64,000 nucleotides of DNA from DASPLX01 sp035627375 (GCA_035627375.1 DASPLX010000071.1:26623-90622); one strand, 5' to 3'; counted from the stretch's first letter, positions 17,020 to 25,327 are shown. The notes: generated from the letters alone by a model not told the origin. Program-made: numbers and translations.

Positions 17020-18294
17020 ATGCAACGTCGTCGATTCATCCAGGCTTTGGGCGCCGGCGCGGCGCTCTCGACGCTCGGCGCGTGCGCCGCCGCCGGTTCG
17101 AAGGCCGGACAAAAGATAGTCGTCGTCGGCGGCGGCTACGGCGGCGCGACGGCGGCGAAGTACATCCGCCTGTGGAGCTCAGGCGCGATCGACGTCACCT
17201 TGGTCGAGCCGAATGCCGAATTCGTTTCCTGTCCGCTCTCGAATCTCGTGCTCGGCGGTTCGCGCCAACTGGCCGATCTCACCGTCGGCTATGAGCAATT
17301 GACGCGCCGGCGCGGCGTCGATGTGGTGCGCGACCGTGCACAGGCGATCGACGCCGACAAGCGCATCGTGCGCCTGGCCGGCGGCGCGACGCTGCCTTAC
17401 GACCGGCTGATCCTGTCGCCCGGCGTCGACTTCCTGTGGGACATGCTGCCGGGCATGAAGAGCGGACAGGCACAGCGCAAAGTCCTGCATGCCTGGAAGG
17501 CCGGCGCGCAAACGCTGGCCCTGCGCAAGCAACTCGAGGCGATGCCCGACGGCGGCACCTATGTGATCTCGATTCCGCTGGCGCCCTACCGTTGCCCGCC
17601 CGGCCCCTACGAGCGCGCCTGCCAGGTCGCCCATTATTTTTCGCAGGCCAAGAAGAAGTCGAAAGTCCTGATCCTGGACGCCAACGAAGACGTGACATCG
17701 AAAGCCGGCTTGTTCAAGAAGGTCTGGGCCGAGCGCTACAAGGGCATCGTCGAATACCAGCCGAAGTTCGTCGCCGTCGATGTCGATGCCGCGAGCAACA
17801 CCGTGATTTCCGATTTCGGCGACAAGGTGCAGGCCGCGGTGCTGAACGTCGTGCCGCCGCAGCGGGCCGGCGACATCGCCGCGCGATCCGGCCTTGCCAA
17901 CATGAACAAGCGCTGGTGCGAAGTCGACTACCTGACCTTCGAATCGACGCAAGCCCAGGGCATCCACGTGATCGGCGATGCGATCCAGATCGCGCCGCTG
18001 ATGCCGAAATCGGGTCACATGGCGAACCAGCACGGCAAGGTATGCGCCGCGGCGGTCATCGACTTGCTGGCCGGTCGCGCGCCCGATCCGAATCCGATGA
18101 TCACCAATACCTGTTACAGCTTCGTGTCGGACAAGGACGTGATCCATGTCGCCTCGGTGCATGCCTATAACGCGGAGAAGAAAACCTATCTCACCGTGCC
18201 GGGATCGGGCGGCGTGTCGCCGGCGCCGAGCGCGCTCGAAGGCGAATACGGCATGTTCTGGGCGCGCAACATCTGGGCCGATACCTTCGGTTGA
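17020..18294 (+). CDS. fccB: Flavocytochrome c sulfide dehydrogenase, flavoprotein subunit (FccB/SoxF)
   Basis: 424 residues with a Tat-type signal (QRRRFIQALGAGAALSTLG). The FAD-binding stretch KIVVVGGGYGGATAAKYI is followed by FVSCPLSNLVLGG, whose Cys71 matches the cysteine that covalently holds FAD in FccB. Cys192 (PYRCPPGPYERAC) and Cys365 (NTCYSF) match the redox-active disulfide pair of the family. A C-terminal FCSD flavin-binding domain is present. It oxidises sulfide in the periplasm with the small cytochrome c encoded 9 bases upstream. The sox genes downstream on the same strand suggest one sulfur-oxidation cluster. Confidence 0.92.
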   Translation: MQRRRFIQALGAGAALSTLGACAAAGSKAGQKIVVVGGGYGGATAAKYIRLWSSGAIDVTLVEPNAEFVSCPLSNLVLGGSRQLADLTVGYEQLTRRRGVDVVRDRAQAIDADKRIVRLAGGATLPYDRLILSPGVDFLWDMLPGMKSGQAQRKVLHAWKAGAQTLALRKQLEAMPDGGTYVISIPLAPYRCPPGPYERACQVAHYFSQAKKKSKVLILDANEDVTSKAGLFKKVWAERYKGIVEYQPKFVAVDVDAASNTVISDFGDKVQAAVLNVVPPQRAGDIAARSGLANMNKRWCEVDYLTFESTQAQGIHVIGDAIQIAPLMPKSGHMANQHGKVCAAAVIDLLAGRAPDPNPMITNTCYSFVSDKDVIHVASVHAYNAEKKTYLTVPGSGGVSPAPSALEGEYGMFWARNIWADTFG

Positions 18295-18323
18295 AGAGTA
18301 GCCTCTTGCGCAGTTGATATTTT

Positions 18324-18809
18324 TTACACTTCAGATCCACGGCTCTTCAACTGAACGCGACCAGGAGTCTTGGATATCTCGATTACTGCATCAAGAGCCG
18401 CGCTCGTCGTGAAAGCCTTGATCGCTGCCGCCATGTCCTTGCTTTTCCTGCCCCAGTCGTATTCATCCTCAAGTGGACCTGATTCGTCGGAATCAATAAG
18501 CACAAAGCACTCGTTCCCGGAGTCCCACATGATGTTGCGAACATAAATATCGCCATGCGAGAAGGGAGCCTTTTCTAAGGCGATAAGAAATTCATTGACA
18601 TGGTCCGCCGGCGATTTGGAGCGATCCTTTGCTGTATTGATAAAGGATGGATCGAGTTCGTCGAGCGAGGGGTCATTGATCTTCCGTCGAAATTCACTTG
18701 TATCGCATCTCACGAAATCCTCGTTCGCGATTTTGTCGGAATACGAAGAGAATGCCTGTGTTGCATACGGAGCGTTCTGCCTGAAATTGTTGGCCGGCGT
18801 GTGTATCAT
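18324..18809 (-). CDS. Kinase-like C-lobe protein, probably a truncated or transferred fragment
   Basis: 161 residues on the strand opposite to the flanking fccB and soxY. The centre reads FSHGDIYVRNIMW, then CFVLIDSDESG, which is the HxD...N / D-x-D arrangement of protein-kinase-like and aminoglycoside-phosphotransferase-like catalytic loops. No glycine-rich loop or N-lobe lysine is visible, and an in-frame stop lies a few codons upstream of the start at 18809, so only a C-lobe is encoded. The sequence is noticeably richer in A+T than its neighbours. It could be a remnant of a kinase-type secreted effector, or an inactive pseudokinase. Function is not assigned. Confidence 0.5.
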   Translation of the reverse strand: MIHTPANNFRQNAPYATQAFSSYSDKIANEDFVRCDTSEFRRKINDPSLDELDPSFINTAKDRSKSPADHVNEFLIALEKAPFSHGDIYVRNIMWDSGNECFVLIDSDESGPLEDEYDWGRKSKDMAAAIKAFTTSAALDAVIEISKTPGRVQLKSRGSEV

Positions 18810-18871
18810 CGCTGTTCTGAACGCAATTCAACCGACCCTCGACCGCAAGGGGCCGCACAGGAGGAGGCAAG

Positions 18872-19333
18872 ATGAATCGACAACGCCGTGACGCAATGCG
18901 CATGACCACCGTTTTCAGCCTGGCGCTCGCCGCCGGATTGATCAAGACCTCCGACGCCCTGGCCGAAGAATGGAACAAGGCGGCGTTCGATACCAAGAAT
19001 CTCAACGACACGATCAAGGCGCTCGGCGGCGTGTCGGCGGCGCCATCCAAGGACGTCGTGATCACCGCGCCCGATATCGCCGAGAACGGCGCCGTCGTGC
19101 CGGTGGCGGTCTCCTCCACGCTGCCGAACGTGCAGCAGATCGCGATCCTGATCGAGAAGAATCCGAATATGCTATCCGCCAACATCACGATCCCGGCCGG
19201 CACCGAACCCGCCGTCTCGACGCGCGTGAAGATGAGCCAGACCTCGAACGTGCACGCGCTCGTGAAAGCCGACGGCAAGTGGCTGATGGCGACCAAGGAA
19301 ATCAAGGTAACCCTCGGCGGATGCGGCGGGTGA
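18872..19333 (+). CDS. soxY: Thiosulfate-oxidation carrier protein SoxY
   Basis: 153 residues, with AGGAGGAGGCAAG just before the ATG. An N-terminal signal sequence (MTTVFSLALAAGLIKTSDALA) has basic residues ahead of it. The mature part ends VTLGGCGG, the invariant flexible C-terminal Gly-Gly-Cys-Gly-Gly whose Cys carries the sulfur intermediate. SoxY pairs with SoxZ to form the carrier on which SoxAX, SoxB and others act in the periplasm. soxZ normally follows at once, but here 233 bases with a palindrome array intervene. Confidence 0.95.
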   Translation: MNRQRRDAMRMTTVFSLALAAGLIKTSDALAEEWNKAAFDTKNLNDTIKALGGVSAAPSKDVVITAPDIAENGAVVPVAVSSTLPNVQQIAILIEKNPNMLSANITIPAGTEPAVSTRVKMSQTSNVHALVKADGKWLMATKEIKVTLGGCGG

Positions 19334-19344
19334 AGCGGGGGTTT

Positions 19345-19529
19345 CGCAACGCATGCGTTGCGCCCGCGGAACCGGAGCGGCTTGCAAGCCGCGACGTGGA
19401 GGAAGCGGGGGGCGGAGCAGGGAATTCGCGAAGCACTGCTTCGCGCCTGCGCAGCCGCTGCAGCTTGCAAGCTGCAGCGTGGCCCGCGGAACCGGAGCGG
19501 CTTGCAAGCCGCGACGTGGAGGAAGCGGG
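19345..19529. repeat. Array of five perfect palindromes with a 48-bp direct repeat, between soxY and soxZ
   Basis: Five perfect palindromes or hairpins lie in 185 bases: CGCAACGCATGCGTTGCG (19345-19362), GCGGCTTGCAAGCCGC (19377-19392), CGCGAAGCA-c-TGCTTCGCG (19427-19445), a 22-base one centred on CTTGCAAG (19457-19478), and GCGGCTTGCAAGCCGC again (19497-19512). A 48-base block is repeated identically at 19362-19409 and 19482-19529, exactly 120 bases apart. Three of the five share the core GCTTGCAAGC. It resembles REP/BIME-type elements. In the soxYZ transcript it would fold into several strong hairpins. Confidence 0.85.
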
Positions 19530-19566
19530 AACGGGGCAAGACAATAGCAGATCAAGGAGTGCATAA

Positions 19567-19878
19567 ATGGCAGATCCGATGCGCATACGCGCGCTCGAGC
19601 AGGGCGGCGTCACCGAAGTGAAGGTCCTGATGCGGCACGACATGGAAACCGGTCAGCGCAAGGACAGCGCCGGCAAGCTGATCCCGGCGCATTTCATCCA
19701 GAATGTCATCGTCAGGCACAAGGAGCGCGTCGTGCTCGACGTGCAATTCGGCCCGGCGATCTCCAAGGACCCGTTCCTGGCATTCAAGTTCAAGGGCGGC
19801 GCCAAGGGCGACAAGGTCAGCGTGACCTGGCTCGACAACAAGGGCGACAAGCGTACCGACGAGGCGGCGATTGCCTGA
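19567..19878 (+). CDS. soxZ: Thiosulfate-oxidation carrier protein SoxZ
   Basis: 103 residues, the normal SoxZ length, with AAGGAG before the ATG. It begins MADPMRIRALEQGGVTEVKVLMRHDMETGQ-type SoxZ sequence and has AHFIQNVIV, VQFGPAISKDPFLAFKF and VSVTWLDNKGD. SoxZ is a small beta-sandwich that binds SoxY and has no signal peptide of its own; it is exported together with SoxY. The stop overlaps a TTG start of the next gene by 8 bases. Confidence 0.95.
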   Translation: MADPMRIRALEQGGVTEVKVLMRHDMETGQRKDSAGKLIPAHFIQNVIVRHKERVVLDVQFGPAISKDPFLAFKFKGGAKGDKVSVTWLDNKGDKRTDEAAIA

Positions 19879-20332
19879 TATCGATGCCTTTCGCATGACA
19901 CGCCGCCGCGCGTTGCGCAGGCTGGCGGGCGGCACGGCGGCGCTGGCGCTGGCCGGCACGGCGGCGCGCGCGGCCGACCGGGTCAAGGTCGTCTATCACC
20001 TTGCCGACGGGCTCGAACAAGCTTCGCGCGCCCTGGCCAACATCCGCAATCACTTGCGCGCCGAGCCGGACACGAAGATCGTCGTCGTCGCGCTCGGCGA
20101 CGGCATCAAGTTCCTGCTGGACGGCGCGAAGGACCGCAACGGCCGCGCCTATGACGCGGCGGTCGGCGCGCTCGCTTCGCAGGGCGTCGAATTCCTGGTG
20201 TGCGGCAATACGCTCGAGGCGCACGGCGTGCCGGCCTCGCGCGTGCTGCTCGAAGCGAAGGTCGTGCAAGCCGGCGTGGCGGAGATCGCCCGGCTGCAGG
20301 CGAAAGAAGGTTACGTCTATCTGCGTCCGTGA
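19871..20332 (+). CDS. Exported DsrE/DsrF-like sulfur-relay protein
   Basis: 153 residues if read from the TTG at 19871, or 145 from the ATG at 19895. The TTG has GAGGCGG at a good distance and overlaps soxZ by 8 bases; the ATG has no ribosome site, so TTG is preferred. A twin-arginine-like signal (TRRRALRRLAGGTAALALAG) is followed by a DsrE fold: VKVVYHLADGLEQASRALANIRNHL and GVEFLVCGNTLEAHGV with the conserved Cys. Cytoplasmic DsrE/TusD proteins pass sulfur as persulfide. An exported version inside a sox operon suggests periplasmic sulfur transfer next to SoxYZ, which is inference. Confidence 0.82.
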   Translation: MPDIDAFRMTRRRALRRLAGGTAALALAGTAARAADRVKVVYHLADGLEQASRALANIRNHLRAEPDTKIVVVALGDGIKFLLDGAKDRNGRAYDAAVGALASQGVEFLVCGNTLEAHGVPASRVLLEAKVVQAGVAEIARLQAKEGYVYLRP

Positions 20333-20359
20333 ACGAACGGGCCGGCAAGGAGAGAGCGA

Positions 20360-21163
20360 ATGCGATTGAAACGGATTCCAGGACGGACGGGCATCGCGGC
20401 CGCGGCCATGTGCGCGGCTTCGGCGGCGCTGGCGCAATCGGCGGCCGACGAGATCGCGAAATACCGGCAGATGCTGGCCGACGACAATCCGGCCGAACTG
20501 GCCGAGATGAAGGGCGCCGAATTGTGGAAGACGCCGCGCGGGCCGAAAAAGGCTTCCCTCGAGCGATGCGATCTCGGCCTCGGCCCGGGCCTGGTCAAGG
20601 GCGCCTACACGCAGTTGCCGCGCTACTTCGCCGATACCGACCGCGTGCAAGACCTCGAATCGCGCCTCGTCACCTGCATGACGACGCTGCAAGGCTGGTC
20701 CGAAGCCGAGGCCAGGAAGAATCCGTTCGGCGCCAATTCCGACATGCAGGCGCTGGTCGCCTATATCGCATCGCAATCGAAGGGCATGCGGATGGCCGTG
20801 CCGATGGCGCATCCGAAGGAGCGCGAAGCCTATGCTGTCGGCAAGCGGATTTTCTTCTATCGCGCCGGCACCCACGATTTCGCCTGCGCCACCTGCCACG
20901 CGGCGCCCGACCTGCGCATCCGCCTGCAGAACCTGCCGAACCTGCTCGACAAGCAAGGTGCGCAATTGGCTTACACGACCTGGCCCGCCTATCGCGTTTC
21001 GCAAGGCGAGGTGCGCACGATGCAGCACCGGCTGTGGGACTGCTTCCGTCAGCAGCGCTTCCCGGATGCTCAATACACGTCGGAAGCGATCACGGCGCTG
21101 ACGACTTACCTCGCCAAGAACGCGGACGGCGGCATCTTCAATGCGCCGGCGCTGAAACGATAA
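20360..21163 (+). CDS. soxA: L-cysteine S-thiosulfotransferase subunit SoxA (mono-haem)
   Basis: 267 residues with signal peptide MRLKRIPGRTGIAAAAMC...ALA. There is one haem motif, C176-A-T-C179-H180, and Cys228 (RLWDCFRQQRFP) is the position of the haem-ligating cysteine that is converted to a persulfide in SoxA. Cys70 and Cys106 replace the second haem site of di-haem SoxA and probably form a disulfide, so this is the mono-haem type. With SoxX it attaches thiosulfate to SoxY. soxX starts 11 bases downstream. Confidence 0.94.
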   Translation: MRLKRIPGRTGIAAAAMCAASAALAQSAADEIAKYRQMLADDNPAELAEMKGAELWKTPRGPKKASLERCDLGLGPGLVKGAYTQLPRYFADTDRVQDLESRLVTCMTTLQGWSEAEARKNPFGANSDMQALVAYIASQSKGMRMAVPMAHPKEREAYAVGKRIFFYRAGTHDFACATCHAAPDLRIRLQNLPNLLDKQGAQLAYTTWPAYRVSQGEVRTMQHRLWDCFRQQRFPDAQYTSEAITALTTYLAKNADGGIFNAPALKR

Positions 21164-21173
21164 GGGAGCGGCG

Positions 21174-21806
21174 ATGAAACGGAAAATCATTCTCGGATTG
21201 TTGGCAGGGGCCGGCGCCGCCGGCTTGATCGGTTGCGCGGCGACGGCAACGACGAGCGAGACCGACGCCGCCCGGCGCGCGGCACAAGTCTTGCGCGCCT
21301 CGTTCGCCTCCAAGGGCATGGCGTCGCTCGACCGCCTCGACCAGGACGACGTGCAGCGCCTGTGCACCGAATATGCCGAACAGGCCGTGCCGCCGGCGAT
21401 CGCCGAGCGGATCCAGGCGCAGCAACTGGCATTGGTCAAGAAGCCTGCTTCCGGCAAGCTGATCGGCGACTGGAAGGCCGGAGAAAAGATCGCGCAAGAA
21501 GGGCGCGGCATGCAATTCTCCGATGCGCCCGACGGCCCGCGCGGAGGCAATTGCTACGCTTGCCATCAACTGTCGCCGCAGGAAATCTCGTTCGGCAACA
21601 TCGGCCCGTCGCTGCTCGGCTACGGCAAGCTGCGCGGCAACAGCGAAGCGGTGATCGAATACACCTACAACAAGGTCTATAACTCGCAAGCCTATTCGGC
21701 TTGCTCGAACATGCCGCGCTTCGGCCACAAGCGGATACTGTCCCCGGAGCAGATCGCGGACGTGGTGGCTCTGCTGCTTGATCCGCAATCGCCGGTGAAC
21801 AAATAG
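21174..21806 (+). CDS. soxX: L-cysteine S-thiosulfotransferase subunit SoxX
   Basis: 210 residues. The N-terminus MKRKIILGLLAGAGAAGLIGC is a lipoprotein-type signal with the lipobox LIGC (Cys21), so this SoxX may be membrane-anchored. The haem motif is C127-Y-A-C130-H131 after GNCYACHQLSP, with NIGPSLLGYG and the distal Met180 in SNMPRFG. A ~90-residue stretch between the signal and the cytochrome domain (TDAARRAAQVLRASFASKG, QRLCTEYAEQ) is longer than in short SoxX proteins and matches the larger SoxX/SoxK-containing type. It partners SoxA, encoded just upstream. Confidence 0.93.
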   Translation: MKRKIILGLLAGAGAAGLIGCAATATTSETDAARRAAQVLRASFASKGMASLDRLDQDDVQRLCTEYAEQAVPPAIAERIQAQQLALVKKPASGKLIGDWKAGEKIAQEGRGMQFSDAPDGPRGGNCYACHQLSPQEISFGNIGPSLLGYGKLRGNSEAVIEYTYNKVYNSQAYSACSNMPRFGHKRILSPEQIADVVALLLDPQSPVNK

Positions 21807-21810
21807 AAAA

Positions 21811-21859
21811 TAGAACTCGCCTCATAAATGGACCCCGTCTATTTATCAAATGAGTTCTA
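21811..21859. repeat. 49-bp imperfect palindrome after soxX
   Basis: Outer arms TAGAACTC (21811-21818) and GAGTTCTA (21852-21859) are perfect. Inner arms ATAAATGGAC and GTCTATTTAT match with one mismatch around a CCC centre near 21834. Overall it is a symmetric hairpin of 49 bases, A+T-rich against its surroundings. It has no T-run, so it is not a standard terminator. It may be a tiny mobile-element relic or an mRNA hairpin separating soxAX from the VOC gene. Confidence 0.55.
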
Positions 21860-21876
21860 GCAACGAGGAGAGAACG

Positions 21877-22260
21877 ATGATCGATCATACCGGTGTCGTC
21901 GTCAGCGACTTCGACAAGAGCAAGAAATTCTATACGGCGGCCTTGAAGCCGATCGGCTACGGCATGTTGATGGAAATTCCCGCATCGGTGACCGGCCACG
22001 TCGATGTCGCCGGCTTCGGCGAACCGCCCAAGCCCGATTTCTGGATCAGCAAGGGCACGCCCAATGTGCCGCCGGTCCACGTGGCCTTTCGTGTCGCAAG
22101 CCGCGCGATGGTGGACGCCTTCTACCAGGCGGCGATCGAGGCGGGCGGCCGCGACAACGGCGGGCCTGGATTGCGGCCGCATTACCATCCGAATTACTAC
22201 GGCGCTTTCGTGCTCGATCCCGACGGCCACAATATCGAAGCGGTCTGCCACGAAGCCTGA
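21877..22260 (+). CDS. VOC (glyoxalase/bleomycin-resistance) family protein
   Basis: 127 residues from the ATG at 21877 (MIDHTGVVVSDFDKSKKFY), with GAGGAGAG upstream. A single vicinal-oxygen-chelate domain has metal-ligand candidates His3 (IDHTGVVV), His in PPVHVAFRV and Glu in HNIEAVCHE, plus YYGAFVLDPDGHNIEAV. The family includes glyoxalase I, dioxygenases and resistance proteins; the substrate cannot be read from sequence. It sits after soxX in the same direction, but co-function with Sox is not shown. Confidence 0.85.
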   Translation: MIDHTGVVVSDFDKSKKFYTAALKPIGYGMLMEIPASVTGHVDVAGFGEPPKPDFWISKGTPNVPPVHVAFRVASRAMVDAFYQAAIEAGGRDNGGPGLRPHYHPNYYGAFVLDPDGHNIEAVCHEA

Positions 22261-22284
22261 CCGCCGAGCCGCTCGTCGCCGGCG

Positions 22285-23364
22285 TTATTTGTCGGGATCG
22301 AGTTGCCAGAAGCCGTCCTGCCGCTCGACTTTGGCTTGCAGCATCGCCGGCGGCAGGGAGATGTTGAATGCCGCCACGCGCTGCGGGTCGATCAACACCG
22401 TCGGCTTCTCCTGGCGCAGGATGGGCAGGATGTCCGGCTTGGTGCGTCGCTTGAGGATCTTGGCGGCTTGCACGCCCGACAGCTTGCCGACCGCGCGGAA
22501 ATCGGCGCCGGCATAGAGCACCGCGCCCGGCATGCGGAACAATGCGAAGGAAACGACCGGAATATGATGCTCCGTGCTGAAGTCGTTCAAGTCGATCGCC
22601 GGCTCCAGCTTGCGCAAGCCGTAATAGGTGTCGAGCGGCACCGCGAACATCTGCACGCCGTTGCCGTGGCCGACCAATTCCTTGAGCAAGGGGATGATGC
22701 TGTCGCGCTTGTTGACCTGTCTCGCATCGATCGCCACGCCGATGTCGCGGGCGTTCGCCTTGGTCGCTTCGACGTGGGCGACGCCGTTCTCATCGTCGGT
22801 ATGCACCATGCCGATCCGCTGCACGTTCGGAAAAATGCGCCGGACGATTTTCAGCGACTCGGCCATGTCGGTGTGGAGCGTCGCTCCCGTCATGCCCGGC
22901 CCGGCGTCGAACAGCGACGGGCAACCGGCGTCGAGCGGATTGGCGACCGCCGTGAACACGGCTGGAACGCGCGCCTCTTCGAGGATGGCGCGCGCGTGTT
23001 TCGTCGCCGGCGTGCCGATCGTCAAGGCCAGGTCGGGTTTGGCGCGGGCGATGCGCCGCGCCTCGTCGCGAATGCGGAACAGCACGCCGATGCGGTCCCA
23101 GAAGCCGCCTTTTTCCAGATCGAAATCGATCGCCGCGCGGTTGACGATCAGGTTCTTGCCTTCGACGATGCCGTTCGCGGCGAGCTCCTTCATGAAGCCG
23201 TCGAGCGCTTCCCGGAACGGTTCGATGTCGCTCACCTGCAAGACTTCGACGCGATAACTGTGCTGTTCCTCGAGCGAGACCGGAGGCAGGGCTTCCATGG
23301 CGCGCGCGGAGAACGCGAACGGCAGCAGCGCGAGTACGAGAATGCCGAAGGCTTTGTTCATCAT
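22285..23364 (-). CDS. ABC transporter substrate-binding protein (ABC_sub_bind / TrpX-like)
   Basis: 359 residues with signal peptide MMNKAFGILVLALLPFAFSARA. The body matches the ABC_sub_bind family: FREALDGFMKELAANGIVEGKNLIVNR, PDLALTIGTPATKHA, PAVFTAVANPLDAG, and ADFRAVGKLSGVQAAKIL near the end. Such periplasmic proteins bind small ligands, with aromatic amino acids known for some members. No ABC permease or ATPase gene adjoins it. It lies on the opposite strand between the VOC gene and soxB, so it breaks the sox gene row. Confidence 0.85.
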   Translation of the reverse strand: MMNKAFGILVLALLPFAFSARAMEALPPVSLEEQHSYRVEVLQVSDIEPFREALDGFMKELAANGIVEGKNLIVNRAAIDFDLEKGGFWDRIGVLFRIRDEARRIARAKPDLALTIGTPATKHARAILEEARVPAVFTAVANPLDAGCPSLFDAGPGMTGATLHTDMAESLKIVRRIFPNVQRIGMVHTDDENGVAHVEATKANARDIGVAIDARQVNKRDSIIPLLKELVGHGNGVQMFAVPLDTYYGLRKLEPAIDLNDFSTEHHIPVVSFALFRMPGAVLYAGADFRAVGKLSGVQAAKILKRRTKPDILPILRQEKPTVLIDPQRVAAFNISLPPAMLQAKVERQDGFWQLDPDK

Positions 23365-23544
23365 TTCCCTTTTGAATCGACATGCCGCCGAACGCCTAGC
23401 GCGCCGCGCGGCCTGGTTGCACGGACCGGTTCATTACAGCAGAGCGGAAACGCCTTTGCGCGCGAAGTTGATGCTCTCGCGAGCCAACTTCCGGTATTCA
23501 TGAGCCACGTGTTTCCCCGCCACCCCGACCGGAGCGCCTGAAGA

Positions 23545-25245
23545 ATGAACCGCCGCGAATTCCTGCACCTTCTCGCCGTCGCCTCCGCCGCGGGCCTGCC
23601 GCCGGCCGCGCGCGCCGAAAGCGAAGGGCAAACCTGGTACGACGTGCCCCGCTTCGGCAACGTGCACCTGCTGCACTTCACCGATTGCCACGCGCAGTTG
23701 AATCCGATGTATTTCCGCGAGCCGCACGTCAATCTCGGCATCGGCGCCCAAGCGGGCAAGCCGCCGCACCTGGTCGGCGCCGCCTTGCTCAAGCATTTCG
23801 GCATGCGGCCGCAGACGCGCGCGGCGCATGCCTTCACGCATCTCGATTTCGCGCGGGCGGCCAGGGTGTACGGCAAGGTCGGCGGTTTCGCGCACCTGGC
23901 GACGCTGGTCAAGCGCCTGCGGGCCGAACGTCCCGACGCCTTGCTGCTCGACGGCGGCGACACCTGGCAGGGTTCGGCGACGGCCCTGTGGAACAAGGGC
24001 CAGGACATGATCGATGCGGCCAAGCTGCTTGGCGTCGACATCATGACCGGCCATTGGGAATTCACGCTCGGCGCCGAGCGCGTCAGGCAGGTCGTCGACA
24101 ACGACTTCCGGGACCGCATCCAATTCCTCGCGCAGAACATCAAGACCGCCGATTTCGGCGATCCGGTGTTCGAACCGTTCGCGTTGCGCACGCTCAACGG
24201 CGTGCCGGTCGCGATCGTCGGCCAGGCCTTTCCCTACACGCCGATCGCCAATCCGCGCCACCTGGTGCCCGATTGGACCTTCGGCATCCAGGAGCGGGAG
24301 TTGCAGGCGACCGTCGACGTCGCGCGCGCCAAAGGGGCGCAAGCGGTGGTGCTGCTGTCGCACAACGGCATGGATGTCGATCTGAAGCTGGCCGCGCGCG
24401 TGACCGGCATCGATGCCATTCTCGGCGGCCATACCCACGACGGCGTGCCGGCGCCGGTCATCGTCTCGAACGCGGCGGGCAAGACGCTGGTGACCAATGC
24501 CGGCTCGAACGGCAAGTTCCTCGGGGTGCTCGATCTCGACGTGAAGGGCGGCAAGGTGGCCGATTTCCGCTACCGGCTGCTGCCGGTGTTCGCCAACCTG
24601 CTGCCGGCCGACCGCGAGATGGAAGCGCTGATCGCGAAGTGGCGCGCGCCGCATGAGGGCAAGCTCAACGAGGTGCTCGCCGTCAGCGAGGACTTGCTAT
24701 ACCGGCGCGGCAATTTCAACGGCAGCTTCGATCAATTGATCCTCGACGGCTTGCTGGCGGAAAAGGAGGCGGAGATCGCATTTTCGCCGGGTTTCCGCTG
24801 GGGCACGACGCTATTGCCGGGGCAGGCGATCACCTTCGAGCGCTTGATGGACCAGACCGCGATCACCTATCCGCATACGACCGTGACGATGATGAGCGGC
24901 GCGGCGATCAAGAACGTGCTCGAGGATGTCGCCGACAATCTGTTCAATCCCGATCCGTATTACCAGCAGGGCGGCGACATGGTGCGCGTCGGCGGCCTGC
25001 AATACGCGATCGATCCGGCCGCGAAGATGGGCGCCCGGATTTCGGACCTGCGCCTGCGCGGCAAGCCGCTCGCTGCCGGGAAGCAATATAAGGTGGCGGG
25101 CTGGGCGCCGGTCGCGGAAGGCGCGCAGGGCGAGCCGATCTGGGAAGTGATGGCGCGTTACTTGAAGTCGCAAAAGACGATCCGGCCGCGCGCCTTGAAT
25201 TTGCCGAAGATCAAGGGAATGGCCGGCAATCCCGGCCTGGCGTGA
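23545..25245 (+). CDS. soxB: Thiosulfohydrolase SoxB
   Basis: 566 residues with a Tat signal (NRREFLHLLAVASAAG). It is a 5'-nucleotidase/metallophosphoesterase-type dimanganese enzyme: LLHFTDCHAQLNP (Asp, His ligands), LLLDGGDTWQGS, TGHWEFTLG and LGGHTHDG supply the metal-site residues. The C-terminal nucleotidase domain has GNFNGSFDQLILDG. SoxB hydrolyses the sulfate group from SoxY-bound thiosulfonate in the periplasm. It is separated from soxAX by a VOC gene and an opposite-strand gene. A TlpA-type thioredoxin follows 82 bases downstream. Confidence 0.95.
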   Translation: MNRREFLHLLAVASAAGLPPAARAESEGQTWYDVPRFGNVHLLHFTDCHAQLNPMYFREPHVNLGIGAQAGKPPHLVGAALLKHFGMRPQTRAAHAFTHLDFARAARVYGKVGGFAHLATLVKRLRAERPDALLLDGGDTWQGSATALWNKGQDMIDAAKLLGVDIMTGHWEFTLGAERVRQVVDNDFRDRIQFLAQNIKTADFGDPVFEPFALRTLNGVPVAIVGQAFPYTPIANPRHLVPDWTFGIQERELQATVDVARAKGAQAVVLLSHNGMDVDLKLAARVTGIDAILGGHTHDGVPAPVIVSNAAGKTLVTNAGSNGKFLGVLDLDVKGGKVADFRYRLLPVFANLLPADREMEALIAKWRAPHEGKLNEVLAVSEDLLYRRGNFNGSFDQLILDGLLAEKEAEIAFSPGFRWGTTLLPGQAITFERLMDQTAITYPHTTVTMMSGAAIKNVLEDVADNLFNPDPYYQQGGDMVRVGGLQYAIDPAAKMGARISDLRLRGKPLAAGKQYKVAGWAPVAEGAQGEPIWEVMARYLKSQKTIRPRALNLPKIKGMAGNPGLA

Positions 25246-25327
25246 GCGGGATTGTCCGGTTCGCAGCCGGCGTCGCGCCGGCTGACTATAATGACGGTGT
25301 TCGCCATCCTCTGTTTCCGGATTCCCC

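Noticed and set aside
19345..19529. Possible CRISPR array
   Set aside because: Only two 48-bp copies, the units are palindromes of different sequence, spacing is irregular and there are no cas genes.
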